64,000 nucleotides of DNA. Origin: Larkinella punicea. GTDB lineage: Bacteria > Bacteroidota > Bacteroidia > Cytophagales > Spirosomataceae. The number at the start of each line of letters is the position of its first letter. Position 1 is the stretch's first letter. The translations under genes and the position numbers were made by a program. A model generated the notes under the pieces. That model saw nothing but the letters and a program-made list of their open reading frames with translations. It had not been told where the DNA came from and did no database searches. The stretch is from NCBI RefSeq assembly GCF_003334855.1, contig NZ_QOWE01000006.1, positions 186,001 through 250,000 of the forward strand, in the 5' to 3' direction. Shown here piece by piece: positions 8,759-17,543 of the stretch.

Positions 8759-9739
8759 ATGATTTTCGACAACCATAATCGCCCCATCACCTATCTCCGT
8801 CTGGCCGTCACCGATCGTTGCAATCTGCGGTGCTTTTACTGCATGCCGGAAGAGGGGATCAAGTACCTGCCGAAGAGCCAGTTACTGACGTATGAGGAGA
8901 TGGAACGGCTGGTGCGGGTACTGGCCCGGCTGGGCGTGTCGAAAGTCCGGATTACCGGCGGTGAACCGTTTGTCAGAAATGGGCTGATGGATTTCCTGTG
9001 GCGACTGAAAGCCACCGAAGGCATTGAAGAACTGAACATTACGACCAACGGCGTATTGACCGAACCGCTCGTGCCGGAACTGGTGCGGCTGGGCATCGGC
9101 TCGGTAAACCTCAGCATCGACACCCTCGACCGCGAACGGTTTCGGCAAATCACCCGGCGCGACGAACTCCCCGCCGTGCAGGGAACGCTAAACGCCTTGC
9201 TGGAAAACAAGATTCCGGTGAAGCTGAATGCGGTGGTGATGGAAGGGAAGAACATCGAAGACCTGCCGCTGCTGGCCGAACTCACCCGCAACCATCCCGT
9301 GGAAGTGCGGTTTATCGAAGAAATGCCGTTCAATGGCGAGGGGAGCCACTACCCGGTTTTGAACTGGACGCACCGGCGCATTCTCCAGGAACTGCAAACC
9401 CTTTATCCCGGTCTGGAACGTCAGCAGGATTCACCGTTTTCGACCGCGGCAACCTACCGGATTCCCGGGTATCAGGGAACCATCGGCATCATTGCCGCCT
9501 TCACCCGCACGTTCTGCGGTACCTGCAACCGTATTCGACTGACCGCGCAGGGAACGCTCAAAACCTGTCTGTACGACAACGGCGTGCTCGATGTTCGGGC
9601 TCTACTCCGGACGGGTGCAACCGATGCTGAGTTGACAGCCGCTTTCCTGAAAGCCTTTGCCCACCGTCCGAAAAACGGCTTCGAAGCCGAACACGAACGC
9701 GGTCCGGTTACGGAATCCATGTCGACGATCGGCGGGTGA
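8759..9739 (+). CDS. moaA: GTP 3',8-cyclase MoaA (molybdenum cofactor synthesis)
   Basis: MoaA is a radical-SAM enzyme that converts GTP to 3',8-cyclo-GTP, the first step of molybdopterin synthesis. The 326-aa product has the N-terminal SAM cluster motif CNLRCFYC, the GGEPFVR glycine-rich segment, and the C-terminal cluster in FCGTCNRIRLTAQGTLKTCL. It ends in ...STIGG, the essential C-terminal glycine pair. The start is the ATG at 8759 (MIFDNHNRPITYLRLAVTDR), which matches the family; the upstream extension is not MoaA-like. No other moa or moe genes are in the window, so the pathway must be encoded elsewhere. Confidence 0.96.
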   Translation: MIFDNHNRPITYLRLAVTDRCNLRCFYCMPEEGIKYLPKSQLLTYEEMERLVRVLARLGVSKVRITGGEPFVRNGLMDFLWRLKATEGIEELNITTNGVLTEPLVPELVRLGIGSVNLSIDTLDRERFRQITRRDELPAVQGTLNALLENKIPVKLNAVVMEGKNIEDLPLLAELTRNHPVEVRFIEEMPFNGEGSHYPVLNWTHRRILQELQTLYPGLERQQDSPFSTAATYRIPGYQGTIGIIAAFTRTFCGTCNRIRLTAQGTLKTCLYDNGVLDVRALLRTGATDAELTAAFLKAFAHRPKNGFEAEHERGPVTESMSTIGG

Positions 9740-9811
9740 TGGAATTAAGTCTGGCAATTGCCCTTTAAAACCGCTCAGTTTTTTTCAATCCATTACGTTT
9801 TGCGTCGAACA

Positions 9812-9929
9812 AGTCGCGTAGCGACTCAATGTTTGTAGCCCGCAGATTGCCGCTTTGTTCGGTCGCTACGCGACCATGTGCCAGGTTGAAAACCACATGA
9901 TGCTACAAACATTGGGTCGCTAGGCGACC
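9812..9929. repeat. Inverted repeat built from GTCGCTACGCGAC-like units
   Basis: A 28-bp arm at 9812-9839 pairs with 9902-9929 with few mismatches. A third short palindrome, GGTCGCTACGCGACC, lies inside at 9861-9875. It is in the 464-bp gap after moaA; no gene is seen in the gap. Confidence 0.85.
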
Positions 9930-10013
9930 AAGGAGGCTTTAATACTTTAGGGGATTCTTTTCAATGTAAATAATGGCAACCGGCTTTCACGCAATTCAAG
10001 GAACAACTCTATT

Positions 10014-10069
10014 TGTCCGAAATTTCTTTTCCTGTCCGCAAATGGACACTAGTTGTCCGCTCAGGGACA
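10014..10069. promoter_or_regulatory. Twin TGTCC-N6-GGACA dyads plus a half site upstream of the ABC permease gene
   Basis: Dyads at 10033-10048 and 10054-10069 have identical 5-6-5 geometry and centres 21 bp apart (two helix turns). A lone TGTCCG half site sits at 10014. The cluster ends 134 bp before the permease start, as expected for an activator or repressor binding cooperatively on one DNA face. The cognate protein is unknown. Confidence 0.7.
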
Positions 10070-10203
10070 AGCCAATGCAGTAATAAAACCGGTCATTGCC
10101 ATTCATCGATCTATGTTGCCTTTGATGTATTAGGTATTACATAGTACCTGTTATTGCCTAAAATTTGTTTGACTATTTGCAAACCATATACGTACTATCT
10201 CTC

Positions 10204-12627
10204 ATGCTGCGTAACTACTTCAAAATTGCCTGGCGGAATCTGGCCCGCAACCGCGCGTTTTCGGCCATCAACATTGTCGGTCTGGCGTTTGGGCTGGCGT
10301 CCTGTCTGCTCATCAGCCTGTATGTGCTGGACGAATTGAGCTTTGACCGGTTTCACGAAAAAGCGGATCAGATCGTTCGTGTCATCTTTCGGGGGACGGT
10401 TCAGGGTGGAAAAATGAACGAATCGCACGTGATGCCACCAACCGCGCAGGCCCTCAAGGCGGATTATCCGGAGGTGCTGGAATCCACCCGCTTGCGACAG
10501 GCGGGGTCGCCAACGGTGGTGCTGGGCGACCAGAACTATACCGGTGACCAGATGGCGTTTGCAGACGCCAATTTCTTTCAGGTTTTCACGCTGCCTTTCC
10601 GGAAAGGTGACGCCAAAACCGCTCTGGTGGAACCGAATACCGTGGTTATTTCGGAGCAACTGGCGGCTAAATATTTTGGAAAAACGGACCCCATTGGCAA
10701 AACTCTGGCGTTCAAAAACGCATCTGCGGTTTTTAAAGTTACCGGGGTCATGGAGAAAATACCGTCTAATTCGCACTTTCACTTCGACCTGTTTGCTTCG
10801 ATGGCTAGTTTTGAAGACGCGAAATCGCCTTCCTGGATGATTTCGGAGTTTTTTACGTACCTGGTTCTCCCGAAGGGGTACGATTACAAACAACTGGAAG
10901 CGAAACTGCCCCAAACCGTCGAAAAATACATGGGGCCACAACTCAAGAAGGCGATGGGCGTGAGCATGGCTGAGTTCCGCAAGGGCGGCAACGACCTGGG
11001 CCTGTACCTGCAACCGTTGACAGACATTCACCTGCATTCGTCAGATTTTGCCTACGATTTGGGAAATAATGGTGACATCAAATACGTCTATATTTTCGGA
11101 GCCATTGCCCTCATCATGCTGCTCATTGCCTGCATCAATTTTATGAACCTCTCGACGGCGAGTGCGTCCAAACGGGCTCGGGAAGTGGGCGTTCGGAAGG
11201 TGATGGGTTCTCAGAAGAAGGAACTGGTCTGGCAGTTTTTGCTGGAATCGGTGCTGTTGTCGTTCATTGCGCTGGTATTGGCCGGTCTCTTTGCATTTGC
11301 CGCGCTGCCGCTGTTTAATAGTCTGTCTGGCAAGGATTTAAGCTTTCAACTTGATGCGATTCCTACGCTGTTGCCCGGTATTTTGCTGTTCGGCCTGTTG
11401 GTTGGCGTTCTGGCGGGCAGTTACCCGGCTTTTTTTCTGGCGTCGTTCAAACCGGTTGCGGTGTTGAAAGGCCGGTTTACGTCCGGCAAAAAGAGCATTG
11501 GGTTGCGGAGTGGGCTGGTGGTCGTTCAGTTTTTCATTTCCATTACCTTGATGATCGGAACCACGATAGTCTACCAGCAACTTAGTTACATCCAGAATAA
11601 GAAACTGGGCTACAACAAAGACCAGGTACTGGTTTTACCGGACGCCTGGGCATTGGGGAAAAATCAGGAGGTGTTTCGGGACGAACTGCTCCGGGACCCG
11701 CGTGTGGCCACGGTCAGCTCGTCCGGTTATTTACCGGCGGGGCCGTCGTACAACAACAACTTTATGGTGTATCCCGATAACCAGACCACGCAGTTTGTAA
11801 AAACGGTGCGGTACGATGTCGATGTCAATTACATTCCGGCGCTGGGGATGGAGATGGCGGCTGGCCGGAATTTTTCGAGCGATTTCGGAACGGATTCATC
11901 GGCGGTTATTCTCAACGAAACCGCAGCGGCTCAGTTGGGCTGGAAGGGAAATGCCCTGAACCGGACGATCACCAATATGAACAATGAAGGGAATAAAGGT
12001 ACGTACCGGGTGATTGGTGTTGTGAAAGATTTCCACTTCAAATCCTTCCACGAGCGCATTTCGCCCCTCGTGATGGTGTTGGGGAAGGGTGCCGGAACGA
12101 TGATCGTGAAAATAAAAACCGACGATGTTACCGGTTTATTGGCCAGCATGAAAAATCAGTGGGATGTTTTCAAACCCGAACAGCCTTTTTCCTACTCGTT
12201 TCTGGACGAACGATTCAACGATACCTACAAAGCCGAGCAGAAAATTGGTCAAATTCTGGGTGTTTTTGCCGGTTTAACCATTTTCGTGGCCTGTCTGGGT
12301 CTGTTTGGTCTGGCTACTTTCACGGCGGAACAGCGGACCAAGGAGATTGGCGTCCGGAAAGTGCTGGGCGCGTCGATCGGCAGCATTGTCGGACTGCTTT
12401 CCAAAGACTTCCTCAAACTGGTGCTGATCGCGCTGGTGCTGGCTGCGCCGGTTGCGTGGTATGCGATGAGCCAGTGGCTTCAAAGTTTTGAGTACCAGGT
12501 GTCCATTGCGTGGTGGATGTTTGTGCTGGCCGGTTTGCTGGCGATTGGGGTCGCTTTATTCACCATCAGCTTCCAATCCATCAAAGCGGCATTGATGAAT
12601 CCGGTGACGAGTTTGCGGGGGGAGTAG
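10204..12627 (+). CDS. FtsX/MacB-type ABC transporter permease (large, duplicated)
   Basis: This 807-aa inner-membrane protein has two FtsX permease halves. Each starts with a helix and a MacB-PCD periplasmic domain: the first begins MLRNYFKIAWRNLARNRAFSAINIVGL, and the second half has EQRTKEIGVRKVLGASIGS. The matching coupling segment in half one is ASKRAREVGVRKVMGSQKKE. Such 800-aa permeases are abundant in Bacteroidota and work with a separately encoded ATPase in export or envelope stress resistance; none is adjacent here. The ATG at 10204 gives the canonical N-terminus; the upstream TTG at 10165 is unlikely. The gene ends at a hairpin shared with the convergent hydrolase gene. Confidence 0.92.
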   Translation: MLRNYFKIAWRNLARNRAFSAINIVGLAFGLASCLLISLYVLDELSFDRFHEKADQIVRVIFRGTVQGGKMNESHVMPPTAQALKADYPEVLESTRLRQAGSPTVVLGDQNYTGDQMAFADANFFQVFTLPFRKGDAKTALVEPNTVVISEQLAAKYFGKTDPIGKTLAFKNASAVFKVTGVMEKIPSNSHFHFDLFASMASFEDAKSPSWMISEFFTYLVLPKGYDYKQLEAKLPQTVEKYMGPQLKKAMGVSMAEFRKGGNDLGLYLQPLTDIHLHSSDFAYDLGNNGDIKYVYIFGAIALIMLLIACINFMNLSTASASKRAREVGVRKVMGSQKKELVWQFLLESVLLSFIALVLAGLFAFAALPLFNSLSGKDLSFQLDAIPTLLPGILLFGLLVGVLAGSYPAFFLASFKPVAVLKGRFTSGKKSIGLRSGLVVVQFFISITLMIGTTIVYQQLSYIQNKKLGYNKDQVLVLPDAWALGKNQEVFRDELLRDPRVATVSSSGYLPAGPSYNNNFMVYPDNQTTQFVKTVRYDVDVNYIPALGMEMAAGRNFSSDFGTDSSAVILNETAAAQLGWKGNALNRTITNMNNEGNKGTYRVIGVVKDFHFKSFHERISPLVMVLGKGAGTMIVKIKTDDVTGLLASMKNQWDVFKPEQPFSYSFLDERFNDTYKAEQKIGQILGVFAGLTIFVACLGLFGLATFTAEQRTKEIGVRKVLGASIGSIVGLLSKDFLKLVLIALVLAAPVAWYAMSQWLQSFEYQVSIAWWMFVLAGLLAIGVALFTISFQSIKAALMNPVTSLRGE

Positions 12628-12639
12628 AATAGGAGAGGT

Positions 12640-12688
12640 GAGACAAGCGACAAGACCGGTATTGATCAACGGTTTTGTCGCTTGTCTC
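12640..12688. terminator. Bidirectional hairpin between convergent genes (family D-like)
   Basis: 19-bp arms 12640-12658 and 12670-12688 pair with one mismatch. It sits between the stop codons of the ABC permease (plus) and serine hydrolase (minus) genes. The arms contain GAGACAAGCGACAA. Confidence 0.75.
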
Positions 12689-12694
12689 TCATTC

Positions 12695-14377
12695 TTAGTC
12701 AATACAGGGAATATAATATAATGCTTTCCGGTTTTTAATCTTGACAAAATCGATATGATACGCACGCTGGGTGTTCACTTCCAGTGACGTGACTTCGTGG
12801 TTGCTTCCACGCTTAAAGAATAGATCGGCTTTGAGATCACACGGAGCGATGAAGCCATCGACAAAGTAGTTGATTAGCCCGCATTCACCCCCCGACGCGA
12901 AACGGGCAATTAGCCTTTTATTCTTTTTCCTGATTTTAACCCACCCACCTACTTCTTTGGAGTAGTAGTTGCCCACATAGTTTTCTGAATGAATCGGATT
13001 GATAAGGGACATGTCGGTTTTGTGATAGCGCATCGGCTCCGAAGAGGGTGGGTACACGACCAGTTCTTTAGTCGTATCAAAGGACAAAAGAATAGCATGA
13101 AAACGAAACAACTTTTCAGTGATCGGTTTCAATAAGGTGCCTGATAATAAGAGGCCCTGTGGTCCTAATGAAATATCCACATCACGGGCACTGTGACTGC
13201 TTTTGTAGAGTCCCACATAGCGGTTCAGCTTTTCGATATTGACTACCGTGTTTTCGGCTTTTTCTTTTTCTTGTGGGGGGGAAAGGTAGGTTGGCCCCAC
13301 CAGTATTCCGGCAACTTCCAGGGCGGGATCGCTTCCCGTCGTATCCAGCATGGAAGTATTACTGAGCCAGGCGATGGATAGTCCCGTATCCGGTAAACAA
13401 ATCAGTTTGGCGCGGTAACCAGCCGTCGCTCCACCATGTTGAAAAACCCGTTTTGTAGGGCTTCCTTCAATAAATAATCCCGCAGCATACGTATTGAAAA
13501 CGAGGGTGCTGGTTGAATCCAACTCAATTTGTTTAGACAGTAATGCGTTGCCGCCCAACCGGGCACTCAGGTAAAATTCACTCCATTTTAGCAGATCTTC
13601 GGCGGTCGTTAGCAAGCCGCCTGAACCGTGGATATTATTTTCTGGCATCGACTTGCAGAAACGGCCGTCCTTGATGTCATAGGCGGTGCTGCGCATCGGA
13701 ACCACTTCGGTATAGTCGTTGCGCCATTGGGTATGAGTCATCCCCGCTGGTTGAAAAATAAATTTCCCGGTAAAATCGGCAAACGATGACCCGCTTACTT
13801 TTTCGACGAGTATAGCCAGCAGAATATAATTGGAATTGCTGTATCGAAATTGCTCTCCTGGAGGGCTATTCAGTTTTTTCTGTCGGCAAATAATCTCAAA
13901 CACCCGTCTGTTATCGGGTATTTTTAGAGAATTGGGCCACCCTGCCAGTTCAGCTACATCTCCCCATTCACGCAATCCACTGGTGTGATGAATGAGATGT
14001 CTGATTCGAATGGGACGCTGATAGACAGGTAACTCGGGAAGATATAGGTTGACAGGGTCATCTAAGGTCAGTTTGCCTTGTTTCTCCAAGAGTAATATAG
14101 CCGCAGCGGTGAATTGTTTGGAAACGGATCCCGCTTCAATCCGGGTCTCGGTTGTCATCGGAACACGATGTTCAAGATCAGCAAGTCCCCAGGCTTTGGA
14201 GTAAACCACGCGCCCTTTCAGGCTTATGGAAAGTTGTCCACCCGGCTTATTTGGGCTATAAAAACGAAGTGCGCGGTCAATGCTGGCCACCTTGTCATCG
14301 TTAAAACTCACTATTTCCTGCGCATGGATCTGGAAAGCGATAAAACACAAAATGAAAGTCAACCTTTTTGATGACAT
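12695..14377 (-). CDS. Exported serine hydrolase, class C beta-lactamase/esterase family
   Basis: This 560-aa protein has a signal peptide (RLTFILCFIAFQIHAQ). The N-terminal 340 residues are a beta-lactamase/transpeptidase-like domain with the nucleophile motif S84-x-x-K87 in EAGSVSKQFTAAAI and a Y-x-N in FRYSNSNYIL. A KTG-like triad element appears as FQHGGATAGYRA, which is HGG rather than KTG and typical of esterase-like members. The C-terminal ~200 residues form a lipocalin-like beta domain of unknown role. These enzymes hydrolyse or transfer D-amino-acid peptides or esters in the periplasm; resistance activity is not implied. It lies tail to tail with the ABC permease gene. Confidence 0.85.
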   Translation of the reverse strand: MSSKRLTFILCFIAFQIHAQEIVSFNDDKVASIDRALRFYSPNKPGGQLSISLKGRVVYSKAWGLADLEHRVPMTTETRIEAGSVSKQFTAAAILLLEKQGKLTLDDPVNLYLPELPVYQRPIRIRHLIHHTSGLREWGDVAELAGWPNSLKIPDNRRVFEIICRQKKLNSPPGEQFRYSNSNYILLAILVEKVSGSSFADFTGKFIFQPAGMTHTQWRNDYTEVVPMRSTAYDIKDGRFCKSMPENNIHGSGGLLTTAEDLLKWSEFYLSARLGGNALLSKQIELDSTSTLVFNTYAAGLFIEGSPTKRVFQHGGATAGYRAKLICLPDTGLSIAWLSNTSMLDTTGSDPALEVAGILVGPTYLSPPQEKEKAENTVVNIEKLNRYVGLYKSSHSARDVDISLGPQGLLLSGTLLKPITEKLFRFHAILLSFDTTKELVVYPPSSEPMRYHKTDMSLINPIHSENYVGNYYSKEVGGWVKIRKKNKRLIARFASGGECGLINYFVDGFIAPCDLKADLFFKRGSNHEVTSLEVNTQRAYHIDFVKIKNRKALYYIPCID

Positions 14378-14472
14378 AGATGCTATCTGATATATAAAAG
14401 AATGTTATATAACAAGGATAGTAAATAATTCATCCTTTGCAAAGCAGTTGCAGGCATTATTCATCATCTCCC

Positions 14473-15303
14473 TCAATAAAACCGCCCGGTTTTGCTGATA
14501 CAGACGTTTCCCTGCGCCAGTTGTTTCAAAAACTGCCGGGGTGTCAAACCCAGGTAATACTGAAAATCTTTGATGAGGTGGCTGTGATCGTGATACCCAA
14601 ACGTCAGCACCAGATTGAGCCAGTCGGGCGGTTGTGGATGTTGTTGGGTTAGAAAATTGAGGAGATTTCGGAATCGGAGAAACCGGGTCAGTTCCTTGGC
14701 CGAATAACCCAGGTGCGTTTGAAACCGCATCTGAATACGCCGGGCCGAAACCTGCTGCGTTTCGGCCAGCACCTTGATCGGATCGACGACCGCGTCCCGG
14801 AAATAGGGAATGCTTTCCCGCAAAGAATCTGATGCGGCATCGGTCGGCGCAACGAACGTTACGGCATACGCATTGAGCAATGAGATCCGGTCAGCTAGTT
14901 CAGACAGGGGGGCCAATTGCTCCCACAGTTCCGAAAAACAATTCTTGTTGAGCAAAACGTCCGGATCGTGCCAGTCACCAGCTTTGAGTTCCTGCATCGA
15001 TACGCCCAGTAACCGGTAGAAACCGTCGAGCGTAAAGTTCACCACCATCAGATCGGTCCCGGCGGGCAGTTCATACGTTAGCATTTTTTGCAGCGGCCCC
15101 AGCACGGCGGTTTTCTGAATGACATAGGTTGCACCGCCCAAAGCAATCGGAATGGCCGGACCCAGATTGAACACCAGCAACATCTCGTAGTTGGGCATCA
15201 ATTGCAGCGTGACCGGTTGCTCTTCCGGAGAAAGCTGTACGCAATAATAATGGCTGAATACCGTCGCCAGCCGTTCTTCGGCATCAATAAGCTGACTGTT
15301 CAT
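14473..15303 (-). CDS. AraC-family transcriptional regulator
   Basis: The ATG at 15303 gives a 276-aa protein. An N-terminal beta-rich sensor-like half (LQLMPNYEMLLVFNLGPAIPI..., PAGTDLMVVNFTLDGFYRLLG) is followed by a C-terminal AraC double helix-turn-helix (SARRIQMRFQTHLGYSAKELTRFLRFRNLL and LVLTFGYHDHSHLIKDFQYYLGLTPRQF). Members of this subfamily respond to small effectors and often control a neighbouring gene; here the PfpI/DJ-1 gene lies upstream on the same strand. A 77-bp palindrome lies just before the start, so its mRNA leader may be structured or transcription may begin between the two. Confidence 0.9.
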   Translation of the reverse strand: MNSQLIDAEERLATVFSHYYCVQLSPEEQPVTLQLMPNYEMLLVFNLGPAIPIALGGATYVIQKTAVLGPLQKMLTYELPAGTDLMVVNFTLDGFYRLLGVSMQELKAGDWHDPDVLLNKNCFSELWEQLAPLSELADRISLLNAYAVTFVAPTDAASDSLRESIPYFRDAVVDPIKVLAETQQVSARRIQMRFQTHLGYSAKELTRFLRFRNLLNFLTQQHPQPPDWLNLVLTFGYHDHSHLIKDFQYYLGLTPRQFLKQLAQGNVCISKTGRFY

Positions 15304-15337
15304 GCGCGAAGTAAACGAATAATATGGCAAAAAGTGG

Positions 15338-15414
15338 AAGGAGTCGTCAGATAACGGCAACACCCGTCAGGTCTTGAAGACCTGACGGGTGTTGCCGTTA
15401 TCTGACGACTCCTT
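15338..15414. repeat. 77-bp palindrome (family B) between araC-like and pfpI-like genes
   Basis: The sequence reads the same on both strands except for the single central base at 15376, giving 38-bp arms. The core is ACCCGTCAGG...CCTGACGGGT, related to the CCCTGTCAGGGTCTTCGACC arms near 51311. Confidence 0.93.
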
Positions 15415-15426
15415 GCGGTAAACCGC

Positions 15427-15996
15427 TTACGCGTGTTGGCCTGCGTGAGCGCCTTCGCGAATCTCTTCAATCATTTTTCGGTTAAAGGCCGGAATGTCGT
15501 CCGGTTTCCGGCTCGTGACCAGACCCTGATCCGTCACCACTTCTTCGTCGACCCAGTTGGCTCCGGCATTGATCAGATCCGTCTTGATGGACGGATACGA
15601 CGTTACCGTACGGCCCTGCAACACATCCGCTTCGATCAGCAGGATCGGGGCATGACAGATAGCCGCTACCGGTTTGTGTTCCTCAAAAAAGTGCCGGACA
15701 AACTCGACGGCTTTTTGCTCCAGTCGCAGATGGTCGGGATTCATGACCCCGCCCGGCAGCAGCAAAGCGTCGTAGCTGTTGGCGTCGGCATCGTCCAGAA
15801 CAACATCGACGGCGAACGAATCGCCCCAGTCGGTCATGGCCCAGCCTTTCACTTCACCACCCTTCGGCGCGATCAAATGCGTTTCTGCACCGGCTTCCTG
15901 CAGCGCCTTCCGGGGCTCCGTCAGTTCGACCTGTTCAAATCCGTCGGTCAGCAGAATCGCCACTTTTTTTCCCCTCAATTTTTGCTGATTTTCCAT
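15427..15996 (-). CDS. Type 1 glutamine amidotransferase, PfpI/DJ-1 family (possible protein deglycase)
   Basis: This 189-aa flavodoxin-like protein has the nucleophile-elbow cysteine in VAAICHAPILLIEA and the assisting glutamate in LLTDGFEQVELTEP, both in PfpI/YhbO positions. The GGVMNPDHLR segment before the elbow is also typical. Relatives are annotated as intracellular proteases, chaperones or deglycases that repair glyoxal-damaged proteins and DNA; which activity applies is not settled. The product has no signal peptide and is expected in the cytoplasm. It is a single gene, with a family B palindrome immediately downstream that may end its transcript. Confidence 0.9.
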   Translation of the reverse strand: MENQQKLRGKKVAILLTDGFEQVELTEPRKALQEAGAETHLIAPKGGEVKGWAMTDWGDSFAVDVVLDDADANSYDALLLPGGVMNPDHLRLEQKAVEFVRHFFEEHKPVAAICHAPILLIEADVLQGRTVTSYPSIKTDLINAGANWVDEEVVTDQGLVTSRKPDDIPAFNRKMIEEIREGAHAGQHA

Positions 15997-16049
15997 GATT
16001 ACGTTGAGAATTGGTTCTGCTTACGTAACCATGAAAAAAGGAGAAGGTT

Positions 16050-17543
16050 TTATTCTTTCCGGAAATCCATTCCCCCGAAAACCAGCGAATCGACCTGGCC
16101 CGAATTGCCCAGACCGAACCGGGCCAGCGCCTTGCCATACCAGGCTTTCTGGTAGGGGCCATAGAACGTATCGAAGTGCCAGTGTGCCAGCGTAGCGTTC
16201 AAAGCGTTGTCGTTGATATTGAAAACCAGTTGATTACCAACCAGGGTTACCTCGGCTTTTCCGTATAGCGGACTGGTATATTTTCCGGTATATTCCTTCA
16301 AGGGCACTGACGGAGACGTATTGGCGACCCGCTTTTCCTGAAACGCCCGGGCGGCTTTTTTCCCCTGCTCCTTCAAATTGCCATACAATGTTTTAAATTC
16401 TGCATTCCAGTCGCGGTTGCCACCGAGCGCGAAGAAGTCGAGGGTTTTGTAGAGCAACACATGCCGCACCTCGGCGTGGTCGTAATTCCCGAAGACATAC
16501 ACGCCCAGTTTTTCGTCGGGCAATTGTCCGGTAATGGCGGTCAGTCCGCCCAAACTTCCGGTATGAAAATTGACTTTGTGGCCCCGGTAATCGTGCTGAT
16601 ACCAGCCCAGTCCGTAGGTCAGCCAATTGGGTTTCAGGATTTGCATGGTCGGGTATTCATCGTCCGGCACCATGGCCTGCGGTTTGAAAATCTCCGCCCA
16701 CGTTTGCGGTTTTACCAGACGCCCACCGCTGTATTTGCTGCTGTCGAGCATGCAGATGATCCACTTGCTCATGTCATCCACCGACGACCAAACCGCCCCC
16801 GCCGAACCGATTTCACTATCCGCGCCGTAGTCGATCACCCGAATGGTGTCGTTGATGTTGTAATGCGGTTTCGTCATGTTGGTGCTTTTGCTCAGTCCGC
16901 GTTTGGGCGCAGTTTGGGTCATACCCAAAGGGTTGAAAATGCGTTCCTGCATGACCTCCGACCACTTTTTCCCGGTCAGCCGTTCGATGATTCGACCGGC
17001 GGCTGAATACATGATGTTCTGGTAAATGAAGCCCGATCGGAGCGAATAACTCGGTTTGACGTAGACCATTCGCCGGAACATTTCCTGGGCGGGAATGGTC
17101 ATAGCCCCCGTAAAAAAATCGGTGCTTCCGATGCCGGTATTGTGCGTCAGCAGGTCGCGCACTTTCACTTCCCGCGTTAGATACGGATCGGAGAATTGCA
17201 GTTCCGGCAGGTATTTGTACACCGGATCGTCCCACGACACTTTGCCTTCATCGACCAACATGCCCATCAGCGTTACCGTCATGGCTTTGGTGGTGGAGGC
17301 ACAGGCGAATAAGGTTTGTGTATCGACGGGTTCGGATTTGCCCAATTCCCGGACACCGTAACCCTTTTTGAAAACCACCTGATTGTCTTTCACCACCGTA
17401 ATGGCCAGACCGGGAACGTCCCATTCCTTGCGAACCGCTTCCACGTAGGCATCAAATTCCTGGAGTTGTTTGGCCGTCGGTTTTTTCTGTGCAAAGGAGA
17501 TCAGAACGTTCAGGACGAGGGCGGTGATCGCGAAGGTCTTCAT
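16050..17543 (-). CDS. Exported serine hydrolase, class C beta-lactamase family, with C-terminal DUF3471-like domain
   Basis: The 497-aa product has a signal peptide (MKTFAITALVLNVLISFAQ). The catalytic domain shows S83-T-T-K86 (FACASTTKAMTV) and Y-x-N (FIYQNIMYSAAG); an HTGSLGG element replaces the KTG triad. The last ~100 residues (LKEYTGKYTSPLYGKAEVTL...) are a DUF3471-like beta barrel. Family members are periplasmic D-amino-acid peptidases, esterases or beta-lactamase relatives. The ATG overlaps the stop of the upstream class A gene (TAATG), so translation is probably coupled and both enzymes made together. The substrate is unknown. Confidence 0.88.
   Translation of the reverse strand: MKTFAITALVLNVLISFAQKKPTAKQLQEFDAYVEAVRKEWDVPGLAITVVKDNQVVFKKGYGVRELGKSEPVDTQTLFACASTTKAMTVTLMGMLVDEGKVSWDDPVYKYLPELQFSDPYLTREVKVRDLLTHNTGIGSTDFFTGAMTIPAQEMFRRMVYVKPSYSLRSGFIYQNIMYSAAGRIIERLTGKKWSEVMQERIFNPLGMTQTAPKRGLSKSTNMTKPHYNINDTIRVIDYGADSEIGSAGAVWSSVDDMSKWIICMLDSSKYSGGRLVKPQTWAEIFKPQAMVPDDEYPTMQILKPNWLTYGLGWYQHDYRGHKVNFHTGSLGGLTAITGQLPDEKLGVYVFGNYDHAEVRHVLLYKTLDFFALGGNRDWNAEFKTLYGNLKEQGKKAARAFQEKRVANTSPSVPLKEYTGKYTSPLYGKAEVTLVGNQLVFNINDNALNATLAHWHFDTFYGPYQKAWYGKALARFGLGNSGQVDSLVFGGMDFRKE

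Noticed and set aside
10070-10203. Sigma-54 promoter for the ABC permease gene
   Set aside because: No GG-N10-GC match at a plausible position was found by eye.
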